64,000 bases of DNA, taken from contig DASROF010000173.1 in NCBI GenBank assembly GCA_035647075.1, positions 24,983-88,982 of the forward strand, written 5' to 3'. The position numbers and the translations under genes are program-made. Shown here piece after piece: positions 8,693-17,106 of this stretch (position 1 is the stretch's first letter; every line of letters begins with the position of its first letter). Below the pieces are notes generated by a model, which saw only the letters and a list, made by a program, of their open reading frames with translations, searched no databases and had not been told where the DNA came from. Origin of the DNA: Gp6-AA40 sp035647075. GTDB lineage: Bacteria; Acidobacteriota; Vicinamibacteria; Vicinamibacterales; UBA2999.

Positions 8693-9514
8693 TTGCCCGG
8701 GATTGCGATGAAGGATCTACTGGAGGCCGGCGTGCACTTCGGCCACCAGACGAAGCGGTGGAATCCGAAGATGAAGGAATTCATTTTCGGCGAGCGAAAC
8801 GGAATCTACATCCTCGACCTGAACAAGACGGTCAAGAAGTTCCGCGACGCGGAGGAATTCGTCACCAACCTGGCGGCCGACGGCAAGACCATGCTCTTCG
8901 TCGGCACGAAGCGACAGGCACAGGACGTCATCGCCGAGGAATCACAGCGCTGCGGTATGTTCTTCATCAATCAGCGCTGGCTGGGCGGCCTTCTCACCAA
9001 CTTCGCCACGATCCAGCGCAGCCTGGGACGGCTCCGTGACCTCGAAGCGATGGTCACACCGGGCACTGACGGACGCTTCGAGACGCTCTCCAAGAAGGAG
9101 ATTGCTCGAGCGGAAAAGGAAAAGCGGAAGCTGCTGAAGAACCTCGAAGGCATCCGTCCGATGACCAAACTGCCGGACGCGATCTTCGTCGTGGACACGC
9201 GCAAGGAAAAGATCGCCGTCGATGAGGCGCGCAAGTTGAAGATTCCGGTGATCGGCATCGTCGATACCAACTGTGACCCGGACGAAGTCGATTACGTCAT
9301 TCCGGGCAACGATGATGCGCTGCGTTCGATCCGGCTGTTCGCATCGAAGATCGCCGACGCGATCGTCGGCGGCCGCCAGATGCGCGAGTCGCGAATCGCC
9401 GAGGACGATGCGCGTGCAGCTGAAGAAGCCGCCGCCGCGGATCAGGCAGCCAGGCTCCGAACCTCGGTCCGTCCGCAGCGACGCACCGAGACGCCTTCGC
9501 CGGCTGGCGCGTAA
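8693..9514 (+). CDS. rpsB: 30S ribosomal protein S2
   Basis: Small-subunit protein, 273 aa. EAGVHFGHQTKRWNPKMK, MLFVGTKRQAQ, RWLGGLLTNF and VVDTRKEKIAVDEAR are typical of S2. The C-terminus has an extended Ala/Glu-rich tail. The start is TTG at 8693, with GGAGGAA (8685-8691) ideally placed. The first ATG is four codons later and poorly spaced from that site. A rho-independent terminator follows the gene, separating it from tsf. Confidence 0.97.
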   Translation: MPGIAMKDLLEAGVHFGHQTKRWNPKMKEFIFGERNGIYILDLNKTVKKFRDAEEFVTNLAADGKTMLFVGTKRQAQDVIAEESQRCGMFFINQRWLGGLLTNFATIQRSLGRLRDLEAMVTPGTDGRFETLSKKEIARAEKEKRKLLKNLEGIRPMTKLPDAIFVVDTRKEKIAVDEARKLKIPVIGIVDTNCDPDEVDYVIPGNDDALRSIRLFASKIADAIVGGRQMRESRIAEDDARAAEEAAAADQAARLRTSVRPQRRTETPSPAGA

Positions 9515-9536
9515 GGCAGAACGTCCGCAGGTTCAC

Positions 9537-9567
9537 GCGCCGGCCTGCGAGCCGGCGCTTTTGTTGT
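9537..9567 (+). terminator. Rho-independent terminator between rpsB and tsf
   Basis: Perfect 8-bp stem GCGCCGGC/GCCGGCGC (9537-9544 and 9551-9558) with a 6-nt loop, followed by TTTTGTTGT. It would end or attenuate the rplM-rpsI-rpsB transcript before tsf, whereas rpsB-tsf are commonly co-transcribed in other bacteria. Confidence 0.85.
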
Positions 9568-9568
9568 A

Positions 9569-9622
9569 CACGAAGGTCACGAAGAGATCGAAGCACACGA
9601 AGAAGGGATCGAAGGGCACGAA
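9569..9622 (+). repeat. Degenerate CACGAAG tandem repeat upstream of tsf
   Basis: About 55 bp of purine-rich units, CACGAAG or ATCGAAG, repeated five to six times between the rpsB terminator and the tsf start. The last units supply the GAAGGG that probably acts as the tsf ribosome binding site. It belongs to a series of short degenerate repeats seen at several junctions in this window. Confidence 0.6.
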
Positions 9623-9623
9623 C

Positions 9624-10235
9624 ATGGCGACGATGGAGATTTCGGCGACACAGGTCAAACAGCTTCGCGACAAGACGGGCGCCGGCATGATGGAGTGCAA
9701 GGCCGCGCTCACCGAAGCCAACGGCAACATGGAAGAGGCGATGACCCTGCTGCGCAAGCGCGGACTGGCGCAGGCAGCCAAGCGCGCCGGCCGGACCACG
9801 GCGCAGGGCGCCATCGGCAGCTACATCCACATGGGCGGCAAGATCGGCGTCCTCGTGGAAGTGAACTGCGAATCCGACTTCGTTGCCCGGACCGACGACT
9901 TCAACAACCTCGTCAAGGATGTGGCCATGCACATCGCCGCGGCGTCCCCGCGGTGGCTGCGCCGTGAAGAGGTTCCTCCGTCCGAGGTCGACAAGGAAAA
10001 GCAGATCTATCGCGCGCAGATGGAGAAGGAAGGCAAGCCTGCCAATGTGATGGAGAAGATCATCGAGGGCAAGCTTGGGAGCTTCTACTCGCAGTTCGTG
10101 CTGCTCGACCAGCCCTATATCCGCGACGACAAGATGTCTGTCGGCCAGCTGGTGGCGCAGGCGAGCGCGAAGACCGGCGAGAATATCCAGGTCAGCCGGT
10201 TCGTCCGATTCCGCGTCGGCGAAGGGGCAGAATAG
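9624..10235 (+). CDS. tsf: Elongation factor Ts (short form)
   Basis: Guanine-nucleotide exchange factor for EF-Tu, 203 aa from ATG 9624; a second in-frame ATG is at 9633. The N-terminal UBA-like helix pair (VKQLRDKTGAGMMECKAALT) and the core motif GKIGVLVEVNCESDFVARTD are clear. E. coli EF-Ts has 283 aa. Here the core has one domain, as in other short-form bacterial EF-Ts proteins. It is followed by a hairpin and pyrH. Confidence 0.95.
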   Translation: MATMEISATQVKQLRDKTGAGMMECKAALTEANGNMEEAMTLLRKRGLAQAAKRAGRTTAQGAIGSYIHMGGKIGVLVEVNCESDFVARTDDFNNLVKDVAMHIAAASPRWLRREEVPPSEVDKEKQIYRAQMEKEGKPANVMEKIIEGKLGSFYSQFVLLDQPYIRDDKMSVGQLVAQASAKTGENIQVSRFVRFRVGEGAE

Positions 10236-10267
10236 CGACCTTCCGCCTGCGGAATCAGCAGAAAAAG

Positions 10268-10295
10268 AAGGCCCGGCGCCAAGGCTCCGGGCCTT
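10268..10295 (+). terminator. GC hairpin after tsf (weak terminator or attenuator)
   Basis: A 9-bp stem AAGGCCCGG/CCGGGCCTT (10268-10276, 10287-10295) with a 10-nt loop lies between tsf and pyrH. There is no T-run after it, so it is more likely an attenuator, processing site or RNA stabiliser than a full terminator. Confidence 0.45.
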
Positions 10296-10316
10296 CCGTG
10301 AAATAATCGTCTTTCG

Positions 10317-11048
10317 ATGTCCGCGGACTCCTCCCCAACCCCTACCTACAAGCGCGTCCTGTTGAAACTGTCGGGCGAAGCCCTGATGGGCGACCAGCAA
10401 TTCGGTGTCGACCCCGCCGTGGCGACTCGCATCGCCCACGATGTCGGTGAGATTCAGGCGCTTGGCGTGGAAACAGCGATCGTCATCGGCGGCGGCAACA
10501 TCTTCCGCGGGCTGGCGGCCAGCACGCGTGGAATGGATCGCGCCACTGCCGACTACATGGGCATGCTGGCGACGGTCATCAACGCCCTCGCGCTGCAGGA
10601 CGCCCTCGAACAGCAAAACGTCATCACTCGGGTTGTGACGGCGATCGAGATGCGCGCTGTCGCCGAACCGTTCATCCGGCGCCGCGCGATCCGCCACCTC
10701 GAGAAGGGGCGGGTTGTCATCTTCGCAGCCGGTACCGGCAATCCGTATTTCACGACGGATACGGCCGCGGCCCTCAGAGCGATGGAGATCAAGGCCGAGG
10801 TCATCCTCAAGGGCACCAAAGTGGACGGCGTTTACACCGCTGATCCAATGCTCGACGCGACAGCCACCAAATACCAGGCCATCTCCTACTTGCAGGTGCT
10901 CGAGCGTCAGCTCAAGGTGATGGATGCCACCGCGATCTCGTTGTGCATGGATAACAAGCTGCCGATCGTCGTATTCAATCTGCTGGAGGCCGGGAGCATC
11001 CGGCAGGTGATACTCGGCGAGCCGATTGGCACGACCGTCTCCAATTAG
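10317..11048 (+). CDS. pyrH: UMP kinase
   Basis: Cytoplasmic amino-acid-kinase-fold enzyme phosphorylating UMP to UDP in pyrimidine nucleotide synthesis; 243 aa. Motifs include RVLLKLSGEALMG at the N-terminus, IVIGGGNIFRG (UMP site), DYMGMLATVINALALQDALE and the C-terminal TDTAAALRAMEIKAEVILK followed by KVDGVY. The order tsf-pyrH-frr is the widely conserved one. The start is ATG 10317, without a strong ribosome binding site. Confidence 0.97.
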   Translation: MSADSSPTPTYKRVLLKLSGEALMGDQQFGVDPAVATRIAHDVGEIQALGVETAIVIGGGNIFRGLAASTRGMDRATADYMGMLATVINALALQDALEQQNVITRVVTAIEMRAVAEPFIRRRAIRHLEKGRVVIFAAGTGNPYFTTDTAAALRAMEIKAEVILKGTKVDGVYTADPMLDATATKYQAISYLQVLERQLKVMDATAISLCMDNKLPIVVFNLLEAGSIRQVILGEPIGTTVSN

Positions 11049-11056
11049 AGGCAACC

Positions 11057-11626
11057 ATGGAATTCAGCGATCTGAAAGGCATGTTTGCGGAAGTCAAGGC
11101 GCGCATGGACGCCGGCATCGACCGCGTTCGTCGGGATATGGCCAACGTCAGGACCGGCCGGGCAACGGTCGGTCTGCTCGACGCGGTGCACGTGGACGCG
11201 TACGGCTCGAAGATGCCGATCAATCAGGTGGCCACGCTCTCCATCCCCGAGCCGGCGATGATGGTCGCACAACCGTTCGACCCGTCGCTGATGGGCGCAA
11301 TCGAAAAAGCCATCCGCTCCTCTGACCTTGGTCTGAATCCGGCGAACGACGGCAAGGTCATTCGCATCCCGATCCCCTCGCTGACCGAAGAACGTCGCAA
11401 GGAACTGTCGCGGCACGTACACAAGCAGGCCGAAGAGGGCCGCAATGTCGTCCGTCAGGTTCGCCGGGATGCCAACGAACGGCTGAAGAAGCTCCTCAAG
11501 GAGCACAAGATCTCAGAAGACGACGAGCGGAAGGGCCTCGAGCAGGTCCAGAAGATGACTGACGACCACGTCAAGGCGATCGACGAGCTGCAGAAGAAGA
11601 AGGACCAGGAGCTGTTAGGGCACTAA
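11057..11626 (+). CDS. frr: Ribosome recycling factor
   Basis: Splits post-termination ribosomes together with EF-G; 189 aa, near the usual 185. Family motifs: RTGRATVGLLDAVHVDAYGS, PINQVATLSIPEP, IPIPSLTEERRKEL and a C-terminal helix rich in Lys/Glu. The start lies 8 nt after the pyrH stop. The gene ends 10 nt from the convergent pfkA. Confidence 0.97.
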   Translation: MEFSDLKGMFAEVKARMDAGIDRVRRDMANVRTGRATVGLLDAVHVDAYGSKMPINQVATLSIPEPAMMVAQPFDPSLMGAIEKAIRSSDLGLNPANDGKVIRIPIPSLTEERRKELSRHVHKQAEEGRNVVRQVRRDANERLKKLLKEHKISEDDERKGLEQVQKMTDDHVKAIDELQKKKDQELLGH

Positions 11627-11636
11627 GGCCGCAAGG

Positions 11637-12719
11637 CTAGTCGCCGAACGATACTCCCATCGCGCGAGCAGTTGTCAGCAGGTCGTAGTCGAGCGGCACG
11701 GTCTTGAACTTCCCCACCACCCCCCCGAGCGGAACCGGAACCAGGTCCGGCGGGTGATTGGCCACCATCTTCCCGAACTGCCCCTTCAGGACGAGCTCGA
11801 CGGCCTTCCCGCCGAACCGCGTCGCCAGGGTGCGGTCGAAGGCCGTCGGCGTGCCGCCACGCTGGAGGTGGCCAAGTACGACAAAGCGCGTCTCTTTTCC
11901 AGTCAGCTGCTCGAGCCTTTTCGCGACGCGCACGCATTCCCCGCCCAGCCGTTCGACGTGCCCGTCGTGCGCTTCTTCGATCAACGCGGCCTTCTCGTCC
12001 CTGGCATGTGCACCCTCGGCCACGACAACGATGCTGAAACGGGCGCCCCAGGCGTCGCGGTTGCGCAGACATTCCGCCACCTTATTCAGGTCGTAGGGGA
12101 TCTCGGGGATCAGGATGACGTCGGCGCCACCGGCCACGCCGCCGTGGAGGGCTATCCAGCCGGAGTAGCGACCCATGACCTCCACGACCATGATTCGACG
12201 GTGCGCCTCGGCTGTTGAATGCAGTCTGTCGATCGCCAAGGTCGCGAAGTCGACCGCCGTATCGAATCCGAAGCAGCTCGTCGTCCCCACAATGTCGTTG
12301 TCGATCGTCTTGGGAACGCAGACGAGCGGAATCCCCTTCTTGTAGAACTCGTACGAGATCGCCAACGTACCGTCGCCACCGATGCAGATGAGCGCATCCA
12401 GTTCCATCTTCTGGAACATCTCGACAACACGATCGGCGTAATCGAAGGTGCCTTGCGGCGTGGCGATCGGCTCGGCGAACGGATCTCCGCGGTTGACGGT
12501 GCCGAGGATCGTTCCGCCCAGACGCAGGATGCCGGTGACATCGCGCGGCGTGAGGATGCGCGACTTCTCGGGATAGATGAGCCCGTCGAAGCTGTCTTCC
12601 AGGCCCACGACTTGAACCTTGGAGTTGTGCGCCGCCTTGACGACGGCGCGGATGACTGCGTTGAGACCGGGCGCATCACCGCCGCCGGTGAGAACGCCGA
12701 TTTTCTTGATAGTCGGCAT
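11637..12719 (-). CDS. pfkA: 6-phosphofructokinase
   Basis: Phosphorylates fructose 6-phosphate in glycolysis; 360 aa. Motifs: TGGGDAPGLNAVIRAVV (nucleotide loop), GGDGTLAIS, VPKTIDNDI (catalytic TIDND) and VEVMGRYSGWIALHGG. The first discriminating position is Gly (GGDGT), which goes with ATP use. The second is Lys (PKTIDND), as in plant-type ATP-PFKs and PPi enzymes. ATP dependence is therefore likely but not certain. It converges with frr; tRNA-Ala lies upstream. Confidence 0.93.
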   Translation of the reverse strand: MPTIKKIGVLTGGGDAPGLNAVIRAVVKAAHNSKVQVVGLEDSFDGLIYPEKSRILTPRDVTGILRLGGTILGTVNRGDPFAEPIATPQGTFDYADRVVEMFQKMELDALICIGGDGTLAISYEFYKKGIPLVCVPKTIDNDIVGTTSCFGFDTAVDFATLAIDRLHSTAEAHRRIMVVEVMGRYSGWIALHGGVAGGADVILIPEIPYDLNKVAECLRNRDAWGARFSIVVVAEGAHARDEKAALIEEAHDGHVERLGGECVRVAKRLEQLTGKETRFVVLGHLQRGGTPTAFDRTLATRFGGKAVELVLKGQFGKMVANHPPDLVPVPLGGVVGKFKTVPLDYDLLTTARAMGVSFGD

Positions 12720-12819
12720 CGCGTGAGGCTTCTCAGATTGTCGCCTGATTGGACGGGTCGGCAGTCCGCCTTCGCGGCTGGCGCCGACATGGCGCGACAG
12801 CCTCTCCTCGCCGGCCTGC

Positions 12820-12857
12820 CCAGCCGAAGCCCGGAAGCGAAGTCAGCGAGCGAAGGC

Positions 12858-12860
<3 letters not shown>
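12820..12860 (-). repeat. Palindromic repeat overlapping the 3' end of tRNA-Ala
   Basis: CCAGCC (12820-12825) pairs with GGCTGG (12855-12860), enclosing CGAAG-rich sequence that also contains partial repeats. The right arm overlaps the encoded CCA of tRNA-Ala. Elements of this shape often follow bacterial tRNA genes. It could serve in termination or 3' processing. A related GC-rich fragment lies just beyond it at about 12760-12800. Confidence 0.5.
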
Positions 12861-12933
<73 letters not shown>

Positions 12934-13030
12934 TAATGGAATGAAATGAGGGCGCGGCTGCCGGGCAAGCGTCTCGGCCGCACGCGCAAAATCGAGTTTA
13001 CCACGCCACCTGACCTGTGGACCGCCATGG

Positions 13031-13435
13031 CTACTCACGCGCGCGCTCGAACGTCAGGTACACGGGCGCGGCCCCGAGGAACATCAGCATGCCGAATGTC
13101 CCCCAGCCGGCGCGATTGATCGCGATGAAACGGGCATGCTCTCCCGGCTGCAGCACGACGTCGTGGGTCTTCCAGAAGAGCGTGTTGTGGGCGCGGATGC
13201 GATGCGGACCGGCCGGCAACTCGTGCGAAATCGTGTCACCGTAGCGCAGCATGCCGACGTCCTTACCGTCGACTTGTACAAAGACCTCACGGAAGCCGAC
13301 GTCTTCGTTCGCCTCGCGGCTGACCGTGATGCTCGCAACGAAGTTCGAACGACGGGCAGTCCTGACGAGGTCTGCACCGAGGCGGCTCCCTGGTGGTTTC
13401 GGAAGTGCGATTGCGTCGCGAAGCTCGAAGAACAC
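13031..13435 (-). CDS. Hypothetical protein with PEGA-like beta domain
   Basis: Unrecognised protein of about 134 aa from GTG 13435; the frame stays open to a GTG at 13504. The C-terminal two thirds (VFVQVDGKDVGMLRYGD, LPAGPHRIRAHNT, LQPGEHARFIAI) look like a small beta-sandwich similar to PEGA or carrier-type surface domains. A hydrophobic stretch (GMLMFLGAAPVYLTF) lies near the end. It diverges from the GlsB-like gene. Confidence 0.55.
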   Translation of the reverse strand: MFFELRDAIALPKPPGSRLGADLVRTARRSNFVASITVSREANEDVGFREVFVQVDGKDVGMLRYGDTISHELPAGPHRIRAHNTLFWKTHDVVLQPGEHARFIAINRAGWGTFGMLMFLGAAPVYLTFERARE

Positions 13436-13552
13436 GACGACACATCCTACCGAATCCTGCGCTGGAAGGAAGCTCGACGGGTGTGGGCAGCATGATTGCA
13501 CCACACTCCGATGGAGCGCTCGCGGCTCGAGCGCTTCAGCTGGAGGAAGAAA

Positions 13553-13813
13553 ATGGCCATTCTTGGATGGATCGTGTTCGGCCTCGTCATTGGCGCGCTT
13601 GCCAAGCTCGTCATGCCGGGCCGTGATCCTGGCGGCATCATCGTGACCATGCTGCTCGGCATTGCCGGCGCCGTGCTCGGCGGATTCCTCGGCCGTGTAC
13701 TCGGCTTCTATCGGGAGGGCGAGGCGGCCGGATGGATCATGTCGTTCGTCGGCGCGGTGGTGCTACTCGGCATCTACCGGATGGTGATGCATCGCCGGAC
13801 CTTGACCCCGTAG
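13553..13813 (+). CDS. GlsB/YeaQ/YmgE family membrane protein
   Basis: Small integral membrane protein of 86 aa with three predicted helices. Gly-rich motifs typical of the transglycosylase-associated GlsB/YeaQ/YmgE family are visible: GWIVFGLVIGALAKLVMPG, GGIIVTMLLGIAGAVLGGFL and GWIMSFVGAVVLLGIYRM. The start is ATG 13553, with GGAGGA six bases upstream. Relatives are linked to stress, but the molecular role is unknown. Confidence 0.9.
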   Translation: MAILGWIVFGLVIGALAKLVMPGRDPGGIIVTMLLGIAGAVLGGFLGRVLGFYREGEAAGWIMSFVGAVVLLGIYRMVMHRRTLTP

Positions 13814-13837
13814 ACGGCGGCAGGCAGGCAAGACACA

Positions 13838-15172
13838 ATGCTGGTTGGCTGGCCGTCTCCATTGACGGTCACCCTTCCAGTGCCGCCGATATCGACCCGT
13901 ATCCCGCTCGGGCGCGCGTATATGCTCGCGTCGGGCGCCATGCGCGAAGCAGAGCGCGTCGGTCTTCCGGCGCGCTCAATCACTCCAATCGGCGGCTTGC
14001 GCCGGTACGCGCCCGCGATCAGTGATGTCTCGCTCCTCGCGGTGGCGCCGACATCGGACCATCCAGAACTGCTGACCCGGTTCGCCCGGCTTCCCGCCGT
14101 CGCGGCTATCCTCTCGCGTTCACTGTCCCACGTGACCATCGCCAATGAGCGTGGAGCCATCACCTTACACGTGGCCGTACCTGAAGAGGCCGGATCCGCG
14201 CTGGTGTGGCACACCGGGTCGCTTGCACACACAACCCAGCTGCAGGCGCGTGCGCAGCGGATGGGCTTCGCGTTTGAAAGCGGACGTCTCCTTGATCGCC
14301 ATGGCCAGCCGATGATCACCGAAACCGAGGAGCGCTTCTACGAGCACCTCGGCTTGCCGGGCATCGCACCAGAGCTACGGGAGGGCATGGACGAGATTGC
14401 GGCCGCAGAACGTGGCGACCTGCCGGGCCTGGTCAGCGCGTCGGACATCCGCGGCGATCTCCACATGCACAGCACGTGGAGCGACGGGCGGGACACCATC
14501 GATCAGATGGCCTTCGCCAGCCTACGACTCGGGTACGAGTACGTGGCAATTACCGACCACTCAGAGCGGTCGCTGGCTTCGCGGCAACTGGCAGCGAAGG
14601 ACATCGCCCGCCAGCGCGCGGACATCGGCAAGGTGCAGTCGCGAGTGAAGCGGCTGGAAATTCTTCACGGCATCGAGGTCGATATCATGCCGGACGGGTC
14701 GCTCGACTTCGATGACGAACAATTGGCCGGGTTCGACATCGTTCTGGCCTCGCTGCACGATCATGCCGGACACGACGGGGCGATGCTCACGGAACGATAC
14801 CTGCGCGCGATTCGGCATCCGCTGGTCAATGTGATTACGCATCCGGCCAACCGCACGCCCGCGCGGTCCGAGGGTTACAACGTGAACTTCGACGTGCTGT
14901 TCGCGGCCGCGGCGGAAACGGGCACGGCCATGGAGGTGGACGGCGCTCCAGGGCACCTCGATTTGGATGGAACGCTCGCGCGACGCGCGGTTGCCGCTGG
15001 TGTGACGCTGGTGATTGACAGCGACTGCCATCGCTCCGACGGGCTGGCCAGACAGATGCGATTCGGTGTTGGTACGGCCAGGAGGGGATGGATCGAGCCG
15101 GCCCACGTCCTGAACACCCGCGGCCTCGAGGAAGTGCGCTCGTTCATCGCAAGGAAACGTGCGCGGAAATAA
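13838..15172 (+). CDS. PolX-derived PHP-domain protein with degenerate polymerase part
   Basis: 444 aa. The C-terminal PHP domain (about 203-440) keeps the metal-binding pattern of PolX phosphoesterase domains: GDLHMHSTWSDG, AITDHS, GIEVDI, SLHDH, ITHPAN, DSDCH. Residues about 122-195 match the PolX thumb (ALVWHTGS, TETEERFYEHLGLPGIAPEL). The palm is eroded. The full PolX at 28152 has GSVRR then GDIDILAVG and ADLRLV; here the equivalents are GGLRR, SDVSLLAVA and ITLHVA, losing two of three catalytic Asp. The helix-hairpin-helix region is absent. Probably a phosphoesterase without polymerase activity. Its last codons overlap the next gene. Confidence 0.88.
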   Translation: MLVGWPSPLTVTLPVPPISTRIPLGRAYMLASGAMREAERVGLPARSITPIGGLRRYAPAISDVSLLAVAPTSDHPELLTRFARLPAVAAILSRSLSHVTIANERGAITLHVAVPEEAGSALVWHTGSLAHTTQLQARAQRMGFAFESGRLLDRHGQPMITETEERFYEHLGLPGIAPELREGMDEIAAAERGDLPGLVSASDIRGDLHMHSTWSDGRDTIDQMAFASLRLGYEYVAITDHSERSLASRQLAAKDIARQRADIGKVQSRVKRLEILHGIEVDIMPDGSLDFDDEQLAGFDIVLASLHDHAGHDGAMLTERYLRAIRHPLVNVITHPANRTPARSEGYNVNFDVLFAAAAETGTAMEVDGAPGHLDLDGTLARRAVAAGVTLVIDSDCHRSDGLARQMRFGVGTARRGWIEPAHVLNTRGLEEVRSFIARKRARK

Positions 15173-17096
15173 GGGGCTCGTCGCCGTCGTGGTCGCGACG
15201 ATCGCCTTCTCCGTGTACGCCCGAACGCTGTTACCTGGCGTCGACCTCGGCGACACCGGCGGGTTTCAGGCCGCCGTGCTCTGGCCCGAAACCAGCGCCC
15301 GTCAGGCCTACCCTCTGTACTACGGACTCGCGCGGCCGTTTGTGCAGGCCGTCAGCCCTGGCAATCCCGCGCGCGGATTGAATCTCTTCTCCGCCGTCTG
15401 CGGCGCACTGGCGGTCGGCCTCATTACCTACTTCGCGGCTCTGCTGACCACGAGCCTCGCGGCCGGCGCGATCGCCGGAGTGTTCCTGGCCTTTTCACAC
15501 ACGTTCTGGACGCAATCGATCATCGCCGAGGTGTACGCGCTCCACATCGCGCTCATCGCGTGCTGTCTGCTGGCGCTCTACGCGTTCAAGGCGCGCCCCT
15601 CCAACCGCCGGCTGGCACTCTTCTTTGCCGTGTACGCGATCTCCTTCGGCAATCACCTGTCGATGGTCCTGCTCCTGATCCCGTTCACGCTCTTCCTCTT
15701 TGCGGTACACCCACGACCGCGCGACCTGCTGCGGCCGCGCACGATCGCATTGGCGGCCGGCATCGCCTGCGCCGGCACACTGCTCTATGCGCCTCAGTTT
15801 CTATTCGTATGGACGAACATCGATGCGCCGCCGAATTGGAGCGACCGTGTAGCCACCTTCTGGTTCGACGTCACGAAGGCGGATTGGCGCGCATCGATGA
15901 TGGCGGGCGTCGATCGCAGTGAATTGGCCGACCGCGTCGCGATGTGGGCGTGGGACGCCCGGCTGCAGTTCGGCATTGGCGGCGTGCTGCTGGCCGCAAT
16001 CGGCGCACTGCGGTTGTGGACTGTGTCGCGACCGTGGGCGCTCCTCCTCGTCAGCGCGTATGCGATCAACACGTTATTCGCCATCACCTACAACGTGGGC
16101 GACCCGCACGTATTCTTCCTTCCTGGCCATGTCCTGACGGCATTGGCTGTCGCGTCGCTCTTTGCGAGCCACAAAGGGCTGTCGAGACCGCTATCGATCG
16201 CCGCGACGGTCGTCCTCTTGGCGTATGCCTCGTGGTGCGGGTGGGACATGTGGCCGAGCGCGGACCGTCACGCCGATCGCCGGGCTGATGCGCTCGTAGC
16301 ACGAGTCGCTGCTGGTGTCACCGATATCAACGCCGTGCTCGTGTCGGATATGGACTGGCAGGCGGAAAACGCGCTCCTGTACTCGGCGCGGTACGAGCGC
16401 CGGCAGCTCGCGTGGCGCCGTGCAGCAGAAGTGCTGCCACACCTGCCGTTTCTCGTGCACGACAACCAGATGATCGGGCGCGATCTGGTGGTCGCCGCAG
16501 ACGCCGCAGCGCGCGTCACCGCTGCGTACGGACCTCTCTTCCCGTTGATTCCTGATGTCGTTCCGGCCGGAATCGCCGCGCACGCAGCAGCGATACCACG
16601 CGGCACACCGTATGTGCTGGTCCTCCTCGCGCCGACCGGCAACGAACACCTCGACGCAGATGACTTCGACACAGCCGTGACAACGCTCGCCGGACCGACT
16701 GCCCACGCACGAACCCGGGCGCAATTTCAGTTCTGGGCTGGTCTTGCCGGAGAGCGCAATGCGACGTATGAGCAATCGGATCGGCCGTTCAGGAAGGCGT
16801 TCGCGATACTCGGCGATCCGTTTTCGATTCGAATGGAGGCATGGCTCCCGTTCGAGACCTTTCGTCGGGCAGGATTCGGACATGTCCTGCGCGGGCGCGA
16901 GCATGTGCTGACCGTCGAACGCGGCGTCAGCCTCGTGTCATTCGAACGCGACGGCACTCCGGCCGTGGCGTACGCGGCCGGCCTCTATGCGCCCAGAGCC
17001 CGTTTCCGCATTCCCGCTCTCATACCTCAGCAGGTGGCTGACGGCTCGGGTGCTATTCTCAAGACAGCGCCCTCATTGCTCGAGGCACGCCATTAA
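15159..17096 (+). CDS. DUF2723 multi-pass membrane protein
   Basis: 645 aa with about ten transmembrane helices in the first 370 residues and a soluble C-terminal part. The start of the mature region (LPGVDLGDTGGFQAA) and HTFWTQSIIAEVYALH are typical of DUF2723, a family related to glycosyltransferase-C (O-mannosyltransferase-like) proteins. The Asp near residue 30 matches the catalytic-type Asp in the first loop of GT-C enzymes. It starts with GTG 15159 inside the end of the PHP gene (14-nt overlap). A glycan transfer role is inferred. Confidence 0.8.
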   Translation: MRGNKGLVAVVVATIAFSVYARTLLPGVDLGDTGGFQAAVLWPETSARQAYPLYYGLARPFVQAVSPGNPARGLNLFSAVCGALAVGLITYFAALLTTSLAAGAIAGVFLAFSHTFWTQSIIAEVYALHIALIACCLLALYAFKARPSNRRLALFFAVYAISFGNHLSMVLLLIPFTLFLFAVHPRPRDLLRPRTIALAAGIACAGTLLYAPQFLFVWTNIDAPPNWSDRVATFWFDVTKADWRASMMAGVDRSELADRVAMWAWDARLQFGIGGVLLAAIGALRLWTVSRPWALLLVSAYAINTLFAITYNVGDPHVFFLPGHVLTALAVASLFASHKGLSRPLSIAATVVLLAYASWCGWDMWPSADRHADRRADALVARVAAGVTDINAVLVSDMDWQAENALLYSARYERRQLAWRRAAEVLPHLPFLVHDNQMIGRDLVVAADAAARVTAAYGPLFPLIPDVVPAGIAAHAAAIPRGTPYVLVLLAPTGNEHLDADDFDTAVTTLAGPTAHARTRAQFQFWAGLAGERNATYEQSDRPFRKAFAILGDPFSIRMEAWLPFETFRRAGFGHVLRGREHVLTVERGVSLVSFERDGTPAVAYAAGLYAPRARFRIPALIPQQVADGSGAILKTAPSLLEARH

Positions 17097-17106
17097 CTGG
17101 TCGACC

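Noticed and set aside
9273..9623. EF-Ts extended upstream in frame
   Set aside because: The extension overlaps rpsB and the terminator. Homology starts at 9624.
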